From NCBI RefSeq assembly GCF_013623775.1, contig NZ_JABFAM010000017.1, positions 1-64,000 on the forward strand: a DNA stretch of 64,000 bases. The letters are read 5' to 3'. The first letter of the stretch is position 1. Every line of letters begins with the position of its first letter. Position numbers and translations under genes: made by a program. Origin of the DNA: Rufibacter sp. XAAS-G3-1. Its GTDB lineage: Bacteria > Bacteroidota > Bacteroidia > Cytophagales > Hymenobacteraceae. Positions 1-8,416 of the stretch are shown here, one piece after another. Under the pieces are notes generated by a model. The model was not told where the DNA came from and made no database searches. It saw nothing but the letters and a program-made list of their open reading frames with translations.

Positions 1-94
1 ACCTCGTCTTTGGTAGCCCCCGACCGGAGCCTCAGACGTAACCAATCTCAGGCACTCGGAAGTTCCTTCTTGCGGAGATTTTTCTCTTTGCTTC

Positions 95-130
95 GTTTTA
101 GCGCCATTTTCTGGAAACAAAGCTGAAATC
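95..130. repeat. P36 palindromic element, copy 1
   Basis: Imperfect 36-bp copy of the window-wide P36 element, whose consensus half-sites are GTTTTAGGCCTGTTTTCY and AGAAAACAGGCCTAAAAC. It runs from GTTTTAGCGC to GCTGAAATC and lies beyond the 3' end of the DUF2480 gene. Nothing else recognisable is seen in positions 1-306 apart from this and the terminator at 156-189. Confidence 0.6.
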
Positions 131-155
131 ATCCTTAGATTGAGTAAACCATACT

Positions 156-189
156 AAAAGAGACAAGATGATGCCACCTTGTCTCTTTT
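156..189 (-). terminator. Terminator hairpin after the DUF2480 gene
   Basis: Arms AAAAGAGACAAG and CTTGTCTCTTTT enclose a short loop. The A/T flanks make it usable in both directions. It would end the tsaB-DUF2480 transcript. Confidence 0.65.
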
Positions 190-306
190 ATCTTCATCAT
201 TACACGTATGCTGCCTTGGGCCTGCTTTTCTAAAAACAGTTCATTTTCCGCAATCGCATCTTGGCTGTAATTTAAGAATGCAGCCAGTTAAGCTAAAGCC
301 ATAGGG

Positions 307-831
307 TTAGACTGTGGCAACTTTGTCTTTCGGCTTTTTATAGATAGGAACCGTGGAGCATGGCTCGCCATACATGATACTGCTTACTACTGGTAGCAAC
401 TTCTGCATGATCTCTACATAGGCGTAGGTTGGCACGGGTATTTGCCCACAACCTTTAATCACCACTTTGGCATCTTGGTATTCCTCGGCATTGATTTCAG
501 CTATGGCATCTTGCAACAAGGCCTGCTCCAATGCATCCAAATCACCAAACACGTAGCGATTCACGAATGGCTGTAGCTTGCTTGCTAGCAACATATAGGC
601 CCAGGTAGGCACAATGGCATCTGTTGAGCAAATAATGGCTACGTTCTTTCCGGTGTATTGTGACCAGTCATGGTCTTTGACAAAGGCTCGGAAATCTTTC
701 TCGCGTAGCATCAGCCCGTGGAACAGATTATCTTTTATATCATAGACTACCCGTTCACCGGAGTGCAAGTACTCTTCTAAGTTCAGTGTAATGAGGCCGC
801 TGTTGGCTACCCGGTTTACAAACTCTTCCAT
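307..831 (-). CDS. DUF2480 family protein
   Basis: This 174-residue cytosolic protein has no signal peptide or membrane segment. It matches the remembered pattern of the DUF2480 family of Bacteroidota, with an N-terminal MEEFVNRVANSGL and a central NVAIICSTDAIVPTWAYML stretch. The family has no established biochemical role. The start ATG lies two bases after the tsaB stop, so the two genes are almost certainly co-transcribed and probably translationally coupled. A hairpin terminator follows at 156-189. The family call is fairly confident; the function is unknown. Confidence 0.8.
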   Translation of the reverse strand: MEEFVNRVANSGLITLNLEEYLHSGERVVYDIKDNLFHGLMLREKDFRAFVKDHDWSQYTGKNVAIICSTDAIVPTWAYMLLASKLQPFVNRYVFGDLDALEQALLQDAIAEINAEEYQDAKVVIKGCGQIPVPTYAYVEIMQKLLPVVSSIMYGEPCSTVPIYKKPKDKVATV

Positions 832-833
832 CT

Positions 834-1523
834 TTACTTCCCTGAGGGTTTGGTGATATATACTTCTTTTAAATAGAAGGGCTCATAATAAGCCACATCT
901 TCAAATTCTCCTGCTTGCAGCTTTGGCCATGCTAATACGCCAATGGCTTTGGCTGTAGGATTAACATTGTTTAGGTAAAAAGCGTTCGGGTGAGGAACCA
1001 GAAGTTCCTGGGCTTTGGTGGCACCGCTCCCGAAGAAGATTATGGGCTGTTTTTCCAATTCCAGGGCAAAACTGGAAGCTTCCAAAATCATCGGCTCCAC
1101 GGGTCTTTGTTCCCCCAGGTCATGCGTCAGGAGGCACGTGTACACTTCTGAGCGGCGGGCATCTAACATGGGGCAGAACAAGTAACGTTCTGGAGCAGGC
1201 GTAACAGCAATAACTTGTTGTGCCATGGAGGCAAGCGTACTTACCGAAATCAAAGGTTTGTCCAGAGAGAAACACAAACCTTTGGCTGTTCCCGAACCAA
1301 TGCGAAGACCTGTATAGGATCCGGGACCTCCTGAAACCGCCACGGCATCTAACTGCTCCAACTTCACGCCCGCATATTCCAGCACTTGCCGTACCATCAC
1401 GGTGATGTGGGAGGAATGGGATTTCTCCATCTGCAGTTCTGCATAAGAAAGCAGCTGTTGGTCTTGGTGCAAGGCCACTGAACAGACCGAGGAGGAAGTT
1501 TCTAAAGATAAAATATACGCCAT
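834..1523 (-). CDS. tsaB: tRNA threonylcarbamoyladenosine biosynthesis protein TsaB
   Basis: TsaB is the non-catalytic ASKHA-fold partner of TsaD in making N6-threonylcarbamoyladenosine at A37 of ANN-decoding tRNAs. The 229-residue product opens with MAYILSLETSSSVCSVAL and carries the diagnostic AVSGGPGSYTGLRIG segment near residues 70-85, followed by KGLCFSLDKPLISVSTL. I chose the start at 1523, because the ten extra upstream residues are not part of the family and the protein begins correctly at MAYILSLETS. The protein lacks the metal-binding histidines of TsaD, as expected for TsaB. It is coupled to the downstream DUF2480 gene and separated from the upstream protease by a terminator. Confidence 0.93.
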   Translation of the reverse strand: MAYILSLETSSSVCSVALHQDQQLLSYAELQMEKSHSSHITVMVRQVLEYAGVKLEQLDAVAVSGGPGSYTGLRIGSGTAKGLCFSLDKPLISVSTLASMAQQVIAVTPAPERYLFCPMLDARRSEVYTCLLTHDLGEQRPVEPMILEASSFALELEKQPIIFFGSGATKAQELLVPHPNAFYLNNVNPTAKAIGVLAWPKLQAGEFEDVAYYEPFYLKEVYITKPSGK

Positions 1524-1571
1524 GAACAAAACTAAGCGGTAATGCTGCTGCAAATCTACGCTATTCTAAAA

Positions 1572-1603
1572 GATAAGGGCAACCGTGTTCCGGTTGCCCT
1601 TAT
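1572..1603 (-). terminator. Terminator of the S41 protease gene
   Basis: Hairpin with arms ATAAGGGCAACCG and CGGTTGCCCTTAT, 20-odd bases beyond the stop codon at 1626. It separates the protease from tsaB. Confidence 0.75.
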
Positions 1604-1625
1604 TATACTATAGACTAAGTAACCT

Positions 1626-3287
1626 TTACTTCTTGGTACTGGTGGTAAGTAAGCTTTGGTAGCGCGATGGGTTATTCAATACCTCTACCGCCGCCACAAT
1701 ATTCTTGTCATCATTGAAAGTGGCTTCTACCAAGCCTTTTTGCAGATAATAACGGGAAACGATTTCCTGCTCCAGCAGTTCCGTGATTTCGGCTTTGAAC
1801 CTTAACAAATCGTTTCCTTTGTTAGCGGCCACTTTCTTCTTAATCTGCTCTATGTCGGCTTTTACCTCGTCATAATGCTTGTCTTCCTTCGCTTTCTTAA
1901 TCATGGTATCCAAGGCTTTCTCCACGTCGGTGGAGTAGGAAACGTCTTTTCCGTTCAGGAACGTCATGAATTTCTGGTACTCTGCGTCAGACAACCGGAA
2001 ATCTTTGGCCGATGCGATGGTGGGGTTGGCTGCCCTAAACCGGGTGGCGTAATCAAAGATGTAGTTCTTCACCATCAGTTTGCGGATGATGTCTGGCACG
2101 GGCTGGTCTTTCACTTCCACGTCTGGGCTAATGCCACCGCCGTCATACACCACACGGCCATTGGCTGTTTTGAACGCCACGCGCAAAGAATCTGGCGTTT
2201 TGTGCAACGTACCGTCTGCGTCTCTATGGGCGTAATCAATGGCCTGAATGCACCGGCCGCTCGGGATATAGTATTTGGCAGTAGTTACTTTCAACTGGGA
2301 ATTATAGGAAAGCGGACGCGTCATTTGCACCAGGCCTTTCCCGAAGGTTCTTTCACCCACCAGCACGGCCCGGTCATAGTCCTGTAAAGCACCGGCTACA
2401 ATCTCGGCCGCTGAGGCGCTGTTATTGCTGGTCAGGACTACCAAAGGCATCTGCACATCCAACGGCTCGTCTAAGGCCTTGTACATTTTATTCCAGTCAG
2501 AGACTTTGCTTTTGGTGCTCACAATGTCTTTCCCGCGGGCCAGAAACAGGTTAGAGATGTTCACCGACTCATTCAGCAAACCACCGGGATTGTCCCGCAA
2601 GTCCAGAATCACTTTCTTAGCCCCTTGCTCTTTCAACTTGGTTACGGCATTGCGCACCTCGCGGCCCGCGTCAACGGTAAACCCAGAGAGTTGCAGATAG
2701 CCAATCTCAGGCGTGACCATGCCATAATAAGGAACATTGTTGATTTGGATGTTGGCGCGGGCAACGTCCACCACCATGGGCTTCTCGGCCCCAAACCGCT
2801 TGATTTCCAGTTTTACAATGGTACCAGCCTGCCCTTTGAGTAGTTTGCTGACCTCGTTGTCTGATTTCTTGGCAAGGTCTACCCCGTCAATCTTCAGGAT
2901 TTCATCGCCAATGATTAAGCCAGCCTTCTGAGCCGGAGAGCCTTCATGCGGCAAAGAGATAATGGTACGGCCTTCGCGTTTCCCCACCAAAGCGCCAATC
3001 CCCCCGTACTGACCAGTGGTCATGGTACGGAAGTCTTCAATGTCGTCTTCGGGAATGTAGTTGGTGTAGGGGTCTAGTGACTTGAGCATGGCGTCAATGC
3101 CGGTGCGCACTAGTTTGGAGGGAGCCACATCGTCTACGTAGTAGGTGTTTACCTCTTTGAAGAGCGTGGCAAAGATGTCCAGGTTTTTGGCGATATCGAA
3201 ATAGCGCTCAGAGCCATCGTTCGTGAACGAGAAAAGGCCCCACGCGGTGCCCGCCACCAATAGGCCGGCAAAAGTTTTCTTCAACAT
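1626..3287 (-). CDS. S41 family C-terminal processing peptidase (CtpA/Prc type)
   Basis: This 553-residue envelope serine protease degrades or trims periplasmic proteins from their C termini. An N-terminal hydrophobic segment (about residues 4-21) acts as signal or anchor. A PDZ domain spans roughly residues 95-165 and the S41 core about 190-345. The catalytic serine is in SNNSASAAEIVAGAL near residues 287-301, and the lysine of the Ser-Lys dyad is in ERTFGKGLVQ at about residue 317. The C-terminal 200 residues are helical and charged, as in Bacteroidota members of this family. It lies 33 bases downstream of rnpA, a common Bacteroidota arrangement, and has its own terminator. Substrates cannot be predicted. 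Confidence 0.93.
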   Translation of the reverse strand: MLKKTFAGLLVAGTAWGLFSFTNDGSERYFDIAKNLDIFATLFKEVNTYYVDDVAPSKLVRTGIDAMLKSLDPYTNYIPEDDIEDFRTMTTGQYGGIGALVGKREGRTIISLPHEGSPAQKAGLIIGDEILKIDGVDLAKKSDNEVSKLLKGQAGTIVKLEIKRFGAEKPMVVDVARANIQINNVPYYGMVTPEIGYLQLSGFTVDAGREVRNAVTKLKEQGAKKVILDLRDNPGGLLNESVNISNLFLARGKDIVSTKSKVSDWNKMYKALDEPLDVQMPLVVLTSNNSASAAEIVAGALQDYDRAVLVGERTFGKGLVQMTRPLSYNSQLKVTTAKYYIPSGRCIQAIDYAHRDADGTLHKTPDSLRVAFKTANGRVVYDGGGISPDVEVKDQPVPDIIRKLMVKNYIFDYATRFRAANPTIASAKDFRLSDAEYQKFMTFLNGKDVSYSTDVEKALDTMIKKAKEDKHYDEVKADIEQIKKKVAANKGNDLLRFKAEITELLEQEIVSRYYLQKGLVEATFNDDKNIVAAVEVLNNPSRYQSLLTTSTKK

Positions 3288-3320
3288 ATCAGCAGCGGTG
3301 AAAAACGGGAAAAGGGAAGA

Positions 3321-3731
3321 CTATTTAGTTAGCAAACGCTCTAGCCCTGAATTTAGTTTTTTGCTGATATAATTGAAAGGACTTTTTTCTTTCCCAATGT
3401 AAAGAATACCAACGTACCACGTGCCGCCGTCTGGATTGGGTTGGAAAAACGTGGGTTTGTGCAACCGGTACGCTTCGCGCATCTGCCGTTTGATACGGTT
3501 GCGGTCTACCGCTTTTTTGAAGTTCCGCTTAGAAACTGATACCATCACCTGAACGGGGAGTTCAGACGGGCCGGGCACGTGCAGCGCCACAAACCGGAGT
3601 GGATAGGAATTAAAAGAAGAACCTTCACGGAAAAGCTGTTCAATCAGCTTTTTGCTCCGTAAACGTTCTTCTTTCGGAAATCTATAAGAAATCGAATGCT
3701 CTTCTGCAGAATGTTCAGTGAAGGAACCCAT
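3321..3731 (-). CDS. rnpA: Ribonuclease P protein component
   Basis: RnpA is the protein subunit of RNase P, which removes 5' leaders from pre-tRNAs. The 136-residue basic protein carries the family signature RNRIKRQMREAYRLHK in its second half and the preceding VMVSVSKRNFKKAVDRN strand. The N terminus is slightly extended (MGSFTEHSAEEHS), so the true start could be a little further in. It follows rpmH by 35 bases, the conserved bacterial rpmH-rnpA order. yidD and yidC do not follow; the S41 protease does. Confidence 0.95.
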   Translation of the reverse strand: MGSFTEHSAEEHSISYRFPKEERLRSKKLIEQLFREGSSFNSYPLRFVALHVPGPSELPVQVMVSVSKRNFKKAVDRNRIKRQMREAYRLHKPTFFQPNPDGGTWYVGILYIGKEKSPFNYISKKLNSGLERLLTK

Positions 3732-3766
3732 TCGCGAGGCGCCTTGCAGCGAGCTACTCAGAAAAA

Positions 3767-3925
3767 TTAGGCTTTGTGTCTTCTTTCGTCAGAAACGGTC
3801 AGTTTATGACGGCCTTTAGCTCTTCTGCTAGCTAATACTCTTCTACCATTGGCAGTTTCCATTCTTGAGCGGAAACCATGCTTATTTCTTCTTTTGCGTT
3901 GCGAAGGTTGGAATGTTCTTTTCAT
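3767..3925 (-). CDS. rpmH: 50S ribosomal protein L34
   Basis: A 52-residue, very basic ribosomal protein read directly from the minus strand. It begins [18 protein letters not shown], continues [20 protein letters not shown] and ends [14 protein letters not shown]. This is the full L34 family pattern at a normal Bacteroidota length. It is the first gene of the rpmH-rnpA cluster and has a good Bacteroidota-type promoter at 3954-3984, leaving a leader of about 20 bases. Confidence 0.98.
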   Translation of the reverse strand: MKRTFQPSQRKRRNKHGFRSRMETANGRRVLASRRAKGRHKLTVSDERRHKA

Positions 3926-3953
3926 CTTACACTAAACATTATATTAAGGGCTG

Positions 3954-3984
3954 CAAAATTAGGAAATCAATTCTGATAAATCAA
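3954..3984 (-). promoter_or_regulatory. Promoter of rpmH, Bacteroidota -33/-7 type
   Basis: On the minus strand, TTG is followed by 20 bases and then TAATTTTG, matching TTTG-N19-21-TAnnTTTG. The -7 box ends about 28 bases before the rpmH ATG. Confidence 0.7.
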
Positions 3985-4070
3985 CCCCCAGCCCACATTT
4001 TAATTTGATTAGTTGCACGTTACCGCACTCGGCTGAAAGCCTTGCTGCACCATAAGGCCCAAAAGTAAGC

Positions 4071-4106
4071 GTTTTAAGGCTCTTTTTTGAAAATCAGCCA
4101 CAATAC
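4071..4106. repeat. P36 element, copy 2
   Basis: A 36-bp copy, GTTTTAAGGC to CACAATAC, in the 397-base divergent region between rpmH and the M61 peptidase gene. The left half is close to consensus and the right half is decayed. Confidence 0.6.
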
Positions 4107-4236
4107 ACCACAGGTACTTAAGACATCCTGAACCAGAGAAATTCACGGTCTTAGTAGCTCAGCTATTTTACCCCGCCAAACTACCGGCCTCGCGTAAAAA
4201 TTCCATTCACCGTTAAACAGCCAACTGCGTTACACC

Positions 4237-4272
4237 AATTTTGGCCTGCTTTCCTGAAAAGAGCCTCAAAAC
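4237..4272. repeat. P36 element, copy 3
   Basis: A 36-bp copy, AATTTTGGCC to CTCAAAAC, with the core CTTTCCTGAAAAG. It sits immediately upstream of a possible -7 box, TACCTTCG at 4277-4284, for the M61 gene. Confidence 0.65.
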
Positions 4273-4322
4273 GCTTTACCTTCGCTTTTCTGAATTTATC
4301 CTCATCCCAACTAAGACATACC

Positions 4323-6074
4323 GTGCCCCACTACCATCTATCCTTCCAGAATCCGCTCACTGGTTTTCTGCAAGTCCGGACTTCAATCGAAAACATCACT
4401 ACGCCAGAACTGTACCTGCAACTGCCCGCCTGGCGGCCGGGGCGGTATGAGTTGCAGAACTTCGCGCAGAAGGTGCAGGGTTTTGAGGTAGTGGCCGCAG
4501 ACGGTTCTCCCCTGCCCTGCCGGAAAGAAACCAAAGACCGTTGGCGCGTGGCAACCCAGGGAAACCAAACTTTGGAGGTGCGCTACAACTTCTACGCCCG
4601 CCAAATGGACGCGGGCGGCTCCTGGCTGGCCGAGGATTTTCTGTACGTGAATCCCGTGAACTGCCTGCTAACCGCCCAAGGCTACGAACAGGAACCCTGC
4701 ACGCTGGCATTGGATCTACCGGAAAACTGGCAAATTGCCTGCGGTCTCCCGGAACCGAAGCGGCACACGCTGCATGCCCGTAACTTTGACCACTTGGTAG
4801 ACTCGCCGTTCATTGCCAGCGCCACGTTGCAGCACGAGGTGTATGAAGAGCAGGGCATTCCGTTCCACGTGTGGTTTCAGGGCGATGGCGCGCCCGACTG
4901 GAAGCAGATTCTGCCGCATTTTAGGGCGTTCACCCAAGAACAGCTGGCTTTGTTCGGGAGCTTTCCGGTGCAGGACTACCATTTTTTGAACATCATCTTG
5001 CCGTACACGCATTACCACGGCGTAGAGCACCTGAACTCCACGGTAATCACGTTGGGCCCTTCGGAGCGGTTGATGGAGCCTGCTCTCTATAAAGAGTTGC
5101 TGGGCGTGAGCTGCCATGAGCTGTTTCACACGTGGAACATCAAGCAAATTAGGCCGAAGGAGATGCTGCCCTATGATTTCACCCAAGAGAATTACTTTAG
5201 AACCGGCTACGTGGCCGAAGGCGTGACCACGTATTATGGCGATTATCTGCTGGCCCGCAGCGGCGTGTTTACCGCAGACCAGTACTTCCAGGAACTGAAC
5301 ACCGTGCTCAGGCGCCACACCGTAGACCAGGGAGAGGCCAATCTTTCCGTCGCAGATTCTTCCTTTGACACCTGGCTGGACGGCTACAAACCCGGCATCC
5401 CAGACCGCAAAGTGAGCATTTACCACAAAGGCTGCCTTGCGGCGCTCGTTTTAGACCTGGAAATCAGAAAAGCCACCCAAAACGCCCGTTCCCTGGACAA
5501 CGTGATGCGCCGCATGTGGGAAGAGTTCGGAAAGACTGGCATTGGCTACGCAGAGGCAGATTACCAGCGGCTGGCCCAGGAAGTGGCGGGAATTTCGCTG
5601 GAGACGTATTTCCGGGAAATGATTTTTGGGACGGTCGCTTTTGAGAAGTGGCTGGCGCCGGCGTTGGAATACGTGGGCTGTACGCTGGAAAAAGAACCGG
5701 CCGTGCTGCCGCATGAAAGCCTGTACGGGTTCCGGCTGAACGCCGCCTTGCCTACGGCTTCGGTGATTGGGTACGTGGCGCCCAACTCTCCGGCCGCCGC
5801 CGTGCTTTCCGTAGACGATGAACTGGTGGCCGTGAACGGCCGAAAACTGGAGAACGCCAATCTGGCCAACCTGCTCAAAGGCCAGACCCAGGCAGAAATC
5901 ACCTTGTTTCGGCAAAAGACCCTAAAAACGGTGCAGCTGAAAGCCGATGGCCCGGTGTACCTTCCGCAGTACTGCGTGCAAAAGAACCCGAAGGCCAATG
6001 CCGCGCAACAGGAGAACTTCAGACTATGGCTGAAACAGGATTTCAACGTACCGGTGAAAACAAGTGGGGGATAG
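4323..6074 (+). CDS. M61 family metallopeptidase (glycyl aminopeptidase type) with C-terminal PDZ
   Basis: A 583-residue predicted zinc aminopeptidase. The N-terminal half is beta-rich. The catalytic domain holds HELFHTWN at residues 265-272 (HExxH zinc site), preceded by HGVEHLNST, with the third zinc ligand likely Glu299 in VAEGVTTYYGDYLL. A PDZ domain covers about residues 475-560 (GYVAPNSPAAAVLSVDDEL, then VNGRKLENA). No signal peptide is visible, so the enzyme may be cytosolic. The start is GTG; the following residues, MPHYHLSFQNP, fit the family's N terminus. A promoter-like TACCTTCG lies about 40 bases upstream. Confidence 0.92.
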   Translation: MPHYHLSFQNPLTGFLQVRTSIENITTPELYLQLPAWRPGRYELQNFAQKVQGFEVVAADGSPLPCRKETKDRWRVATQGNQTLEVRYNFYARQMDAGGSWLAEDFLYVNPVNCLLTAQGYEQEPCTLALDLPENWQIACGLPEPKRHTLHARNFDHLVDSPFIASATLQHEVYEEQGIPFHVWFQGDGAPDWKQILPHFRAFTQEQLALFGSFPVQDYHFLNIILPYTHYHGVEHLNSTVITLGPSERLMEPALYKELLGVSCHELFHTWNIKQIRPKEMLPYDFTQENYFRTGYVAEGVTTYYGDYLLARSGVFTADQYFQELNTVLRRHTVDQGEANLSVADSSFDTWLDGYKPGIPDRKVSIYHKGCLAALVLDLEIRKATQNARSLDNVMRRMWEEFGKTGIGYAEADYQRLAQEVAGISLETYFREMIFGTVAFEKWLAPALEYVGCTLEKEPAVLPHESLYGFRLNAALPTASVIGYVAPNSPAAAVLSVDDELVAVNGRKLENANLANLLKGQTQAEITLFRQKTLKTVQLKADGPVYLPQYCVQKNPKANAAQQENFRLWLKQDFNVPVKTSGG

Positions 6075-6077
6075 ACG

Positions 6078-6113
6078 CTTTTCGGCCTACTTTCTGAAAA
6101 ATGGGCTGAAAAC
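6078..6113. repeat. P36 element, copy 4
   Basis: A 36-bp copy, CTTTTCGGCC to GCTGAAAAC, just after the M61 stop. Its right edge lies 35 bases before the -7 box of the next gene. Confidence 0.7.
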
Positions 6114-6127
6114 GCATTCGTTCTTTT

Positions 6128-6156
6128 TTGAAGTTGGTGGCTCTTCTTTATCTTGA
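6128..6156 (+). promoter_or_regulatory. Probable promoter of the beta-lactamase-like gene
   Basis: TTG at 6128-6130 is followed by 18 bases and TATCTTGA at 6149-6156, a near match to the Bacteroidota consensus. The ATG is at 6174. Confidence 0.45.
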
Positions 6157-6173
6157 CGCAAAACACAAAAACC

Positions 6174-7073
6174 ATGCGCATTCATCTCCCTTCCCTGGCC
6201 TTGGCCTTACCGCTCTTGCTGCTAAGTTGTACCGTTACCAAACAGAAAAAGAACATGGCCCAACTTAAACAGGAGGTTCTGGCCGAACTTGGGAAACAGA
6301 AAGGCACCTTCGCGGTGGCCTTCAAAGACCTGCAAACCGGAGAAGAACTGTTATTGAATGAGCATGAAAGCTTCCATGCGGCCAGCACCATGAAGACGCC
6401 CGTGCTCATTGAAGCCTACAAGCAAGCCGCCCTAGGCAAATTCGCCATCAGTGATTCTATTCTGGTGAAGAATGAGTTCAAGAGCATTGTAGACGGCAGC
6501 CCGTTCTCCATTGGCCCCGAAGATGACAGCGAAAAAGAATTATATACCCAATTAGGGCAGAAACGGCCTTTGTCTGAGTTGCTGTACAAGATGATCATCC
6601 AGAGCAGCAACCTGGCCACCAACATAGTCATAGAGAAACTAGACGCGAAAAAGGTCACCCAAACCATGCGAGACCTAGGCGCGAAAGACATGCAGGTGCT
6701 GCGCGGGGTGGAAGACACCAAGGCTTACCAGCAAGGAATGAACAACACCACCACCGCCTATGACCTGATGGTGCTTTTCCAGAAAATGGCCGAGGGGAAA
6801 ACCGTAAGCCCGGCGGCTTCGCAGGCAATGATCAAAGTGCTGCTGGATCAGAAATTCAAAGATGTGATTCCGGCCAAGTTGCCCAAAGAGGTAAAAGTAG
6901 CCCACAAAACCGGCTGGATCACCGGCGTTCGGCACGACTCCGGCATCGTGTTCCTGCCCAGTGGCCAGAAGTATGTGCTGGTCTTACTGTCTAAAGGTTT
7001 GAAAGATGACAAAGCCGCCACTGCGGCCATGGCCAACGTCTCAGAAATGATTTACCGGCACGTGACAAGGTAG
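6174..7073 (+). CDS. Class A beta-lactamase-like serine hydrolase, lipoprotein
   Basis: A 299-residue predicted lipoprotein with lipobox LLSC (Cys19), so membrane-anchored. It has the class A active-site motifs in order: STMK at 71-74, SSN at about 144-146 in place of SDN, a candidate general-base glutamate at about 180 in GVEDTKAY, and HKTG at about 244-247. The overall length and order fit class A beta-lactamases, but SSN instead of SDN and the weak omega loop mean hydrolysis of beta-lactams is not certain; a peptidoglycan-related hydrolase is the alternative. I chose the ATG at 6174 over a TTG at 6153 because it starts the signal peptide. It is a single-gene unit, closed by a strong terminator. 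Confidence 0.85.
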   Translation: MRIHLPSLALALPLLLLSCTVTKQKKNMAQLKQEVLAELGKQKGTFAVAFKDLQTGEELLLNEHESFHAASTMKTPVLIEAYKQAALGKFAISDSILVKNEFKSIVDGSPFSIGPEDDSEKELYTQLGQKRPLSELLYKMIIQSSNLATNIVIEKLDAKKVTQTMRDLGAKDMQVLRGVEDTKAYQQGMNNTTTAYDLMVLFQKMAEGKTVSPAASQAMIKVLLDQKFKDVIPAKLPKEVKVAHKTGWITGVRHDSGIVFLPSGQKYVLVLLSKGLKDDKAATAAMANVSEMIYRHVTR

Positions 7074-7127
7074 TCTTGCGTTCTGAGTTTAGATAAGGCT
7101 CATTGTAGAGATCTTTCAGGTGGATAT

Positions 7128-7169
7128 AAAAAGCGGAGGCTGCTCTTGTAAGAGCAGCCTCCGCTTTTT
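7128..7169. terminator. Bidirectional terminator
   Basis: Long perfect hairpin with arms AAAAGCGGAGGCTGCTCTT and AAGAGCAGCCTCCGCTTTT, flanked by A and T runs. It lies between the convergent beta-lactamase-like gene and the small gene at 7193-7474. Confidence 0.9.
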
Positions 7170-7192
7170 ATTATTGATGAGCGAAATAAATC

Positions 7193-7474
7193 TTATTTCC
7201 CGCGGTCAACCTGGTTGTCGCTGGGGTTACTGCGCGGGCGGTCGCCGCCATCGCCGTAGGAGTTATTGACGCCTTCGCGGTTGTTGTTGCCGGTTCTGGA
7301 AACGGCCCGCTCATCCTGAATGGTGGTGCCCCCGCTCTTGGAGCTCATGTAGCTACTTTCTGGGGTCTGAGGCGTTTGGTCATCTGGGGTCAGGTGGTTT
7401 TTGTCTGTGTTGTCAATGAAACCGCCTTTTTCGTTATCCTTTTCTCCGCTGTGATTCTTGTTATTGCTGCTCAT
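7193..7474 (-). CDS. Small disordered hydrophilic protein, unknown
   Basis: A 93-residue product very rich in Asn, Asp, Gly, Ser and charged residues, with no hydrophobic segment. It begins MSSNNKNHSGEKDNEKGG and ends in NPSDNQVDRGK. It looks intrinsically disordered. The ATG is preceded by AGGAGGA (reverse strand of tcctcctttt at about 7480-7488), a good ribosome-binding site, and a shared terminator follows. The reading frame and the RBS support it as real; no function is recognised. Confidence 0.65.
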   Translation of the reverse strand: MSSNNKNHSGEKDNEKGGFIDNTDKNHLTPDDQTPQTPESSYMSSKSGGTTIQDERAVSRTGNNNREGVNNSYGDGGDRPRSNPSDNQVDRGK

Positions 7475-7543
7475 AAAAATCCTCCTTTTGGGTTAAGTTG
7501 ATACCTTGTATACGGGCACCTGCGGCAAAAGTATATTCCTTTC

Positions 7544-7858
7544 TCAACTAAAAGCCAGCACCAATATCACCAGCAGCGTGGGCAGGGAGAGATAGAACCA
7601 GAAGAGAACGTGCTTGCGGTAACTTCGGGGCACTTGCGAACTGGCCAGCAGCAGCGCGCCCACCAAAACGGCCATATAGACCAGAATAAAGTACATCACC
7701 TTGTTCCAGTTGCGCACAATGGAGCCGCCCTGCTCCTCCACTTCGGGGGCCGTGGGAATAAGCCAGGTCACCAGACTGTAATACACCGCCACCTCTAGCG
7801 CCAGGAACACCACTGCCCCTATGAACATGGCCAGTGCCGTTTCATTTTTCTTCTGCAT
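7544..7858 (-). CDS. Small membrane protein, unknown
   Basis: A 104-residue protein with three predicted membrane helices (about residues 8-33, 53-74 and 84-103). A short polar stretch rich in Glu, Gly and Asn (APEVEEQGGSIVRNWNK) lies between the first two. No family is recognised. The good hydrophobic periodicity and ATG start support a real gene; it is divergent from the STAS-like gene at 8020. Confidence 0.65.
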   Translation of the reverse strand: MQKKNETALAMFIGAVVFLALEVAVYYSLVTWLIPTAPEVEEQGGSIVRNWNKVMYFILVYMAVLVGALLLASSQVPRSYRKHVLFWFYLSLPTLLVILVLAFS

Positions 7859-7918
7859 TGTTCTTTAAGTAGAAACCAACTTAGGAAAATCTTGGCAGAA
7901 CTTTCTGATTTCTCAACT

Positions 7919-7954
7919 GTTTTTGCCTCCCTTTCACTAAAACTCCCCTAAAAC
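7919..7954. repeat. P36 element, copy 5
   Basis: A 36-bp copy, GTTTTTGCCT to CCCCTAAAAC, in the divergent region between the membrane-protein gene and the STAS-like gene. Confidence 0.6.
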
Positions 7955-8019
7955 ACGTTACGAAAACGGAGCAGGCGGCACGCTACCTGAAAGAGGGTGT
8001 ATAGCGGCCTTGATGAAGA

Positions 8020-8406
8020 ATGAGGACGAACCAAGTAGACATTAATTTACGGGCCATATTGACCACCTTTGAGGGTTTCCTGAAGTCCCCTGAATTTAAG
8101 CAGATTGCCGAGGATAGCCTTGCCTTGGTGCAGAAAACCGGCTATTCCAAGATTCTAGCAGACACCAGCCGGATAAAAATAATCCAGCGGGAAAGCCAGC
8201 AATGGATCAATGAAGAATGGTTTCCCAGAGCCGTCAAAGCAGGCGTCACCCACATGGCCTTCCTGATCCCGCAAGATTACTTCGGGAAAGTGAGCGTGGA
8301 ATCTACAAACAAGCCCATGGCCCAGCGCGGCGACATTGACATTCAGTACTTCACTAACGAAAAATCGGCCCGAAGGTGGTTGGGAGTAAATAGCAAGCAC
8401 CCATGA
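8020..8406 (+). CDS. STAS/SpoIIAA-like protein, unknown role
   Basis: A 128-residue soluble protein. Its pattern of a beta strand, a helix with NEEWFPRAVKAGVTHMAFLIP, and a C-terminal EKSARRWLG helix resembles the small STAS/SpoIIAA-like proteins common in Hymenobacteraceae. The gene at 53407-53835 shares the W-x3-ES/EW-FP, G-x2-H-x-A-x-L and WL landmarks, so the two are probable paralogues. An in-frame TGA two codons upstream fixes the start at 8020. Stand-alone gene; its ligand or partner is not evident. Confidence 0.65.
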   Translation: MRTNQVDINLRAILTTFEGFLKSPEFKQIAEDSLALVQKTGYSKILADTSRIKIIQRESQQWINEEWFPRAVKAGVTHMAFLIPQDYFGKVSVESTNKPMAQRGDIDIQYFTNEKSARRWLGVNSKHP

Positions 8407-8416
8407 AAGTGTTCTA

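Noticed and set aside
6174-7073. Clinical-type beta-lactamase resistance gene
   Set aside because: The SDN motif is SSN and the omega loop is weak; only the class A-like family assignment is supported.
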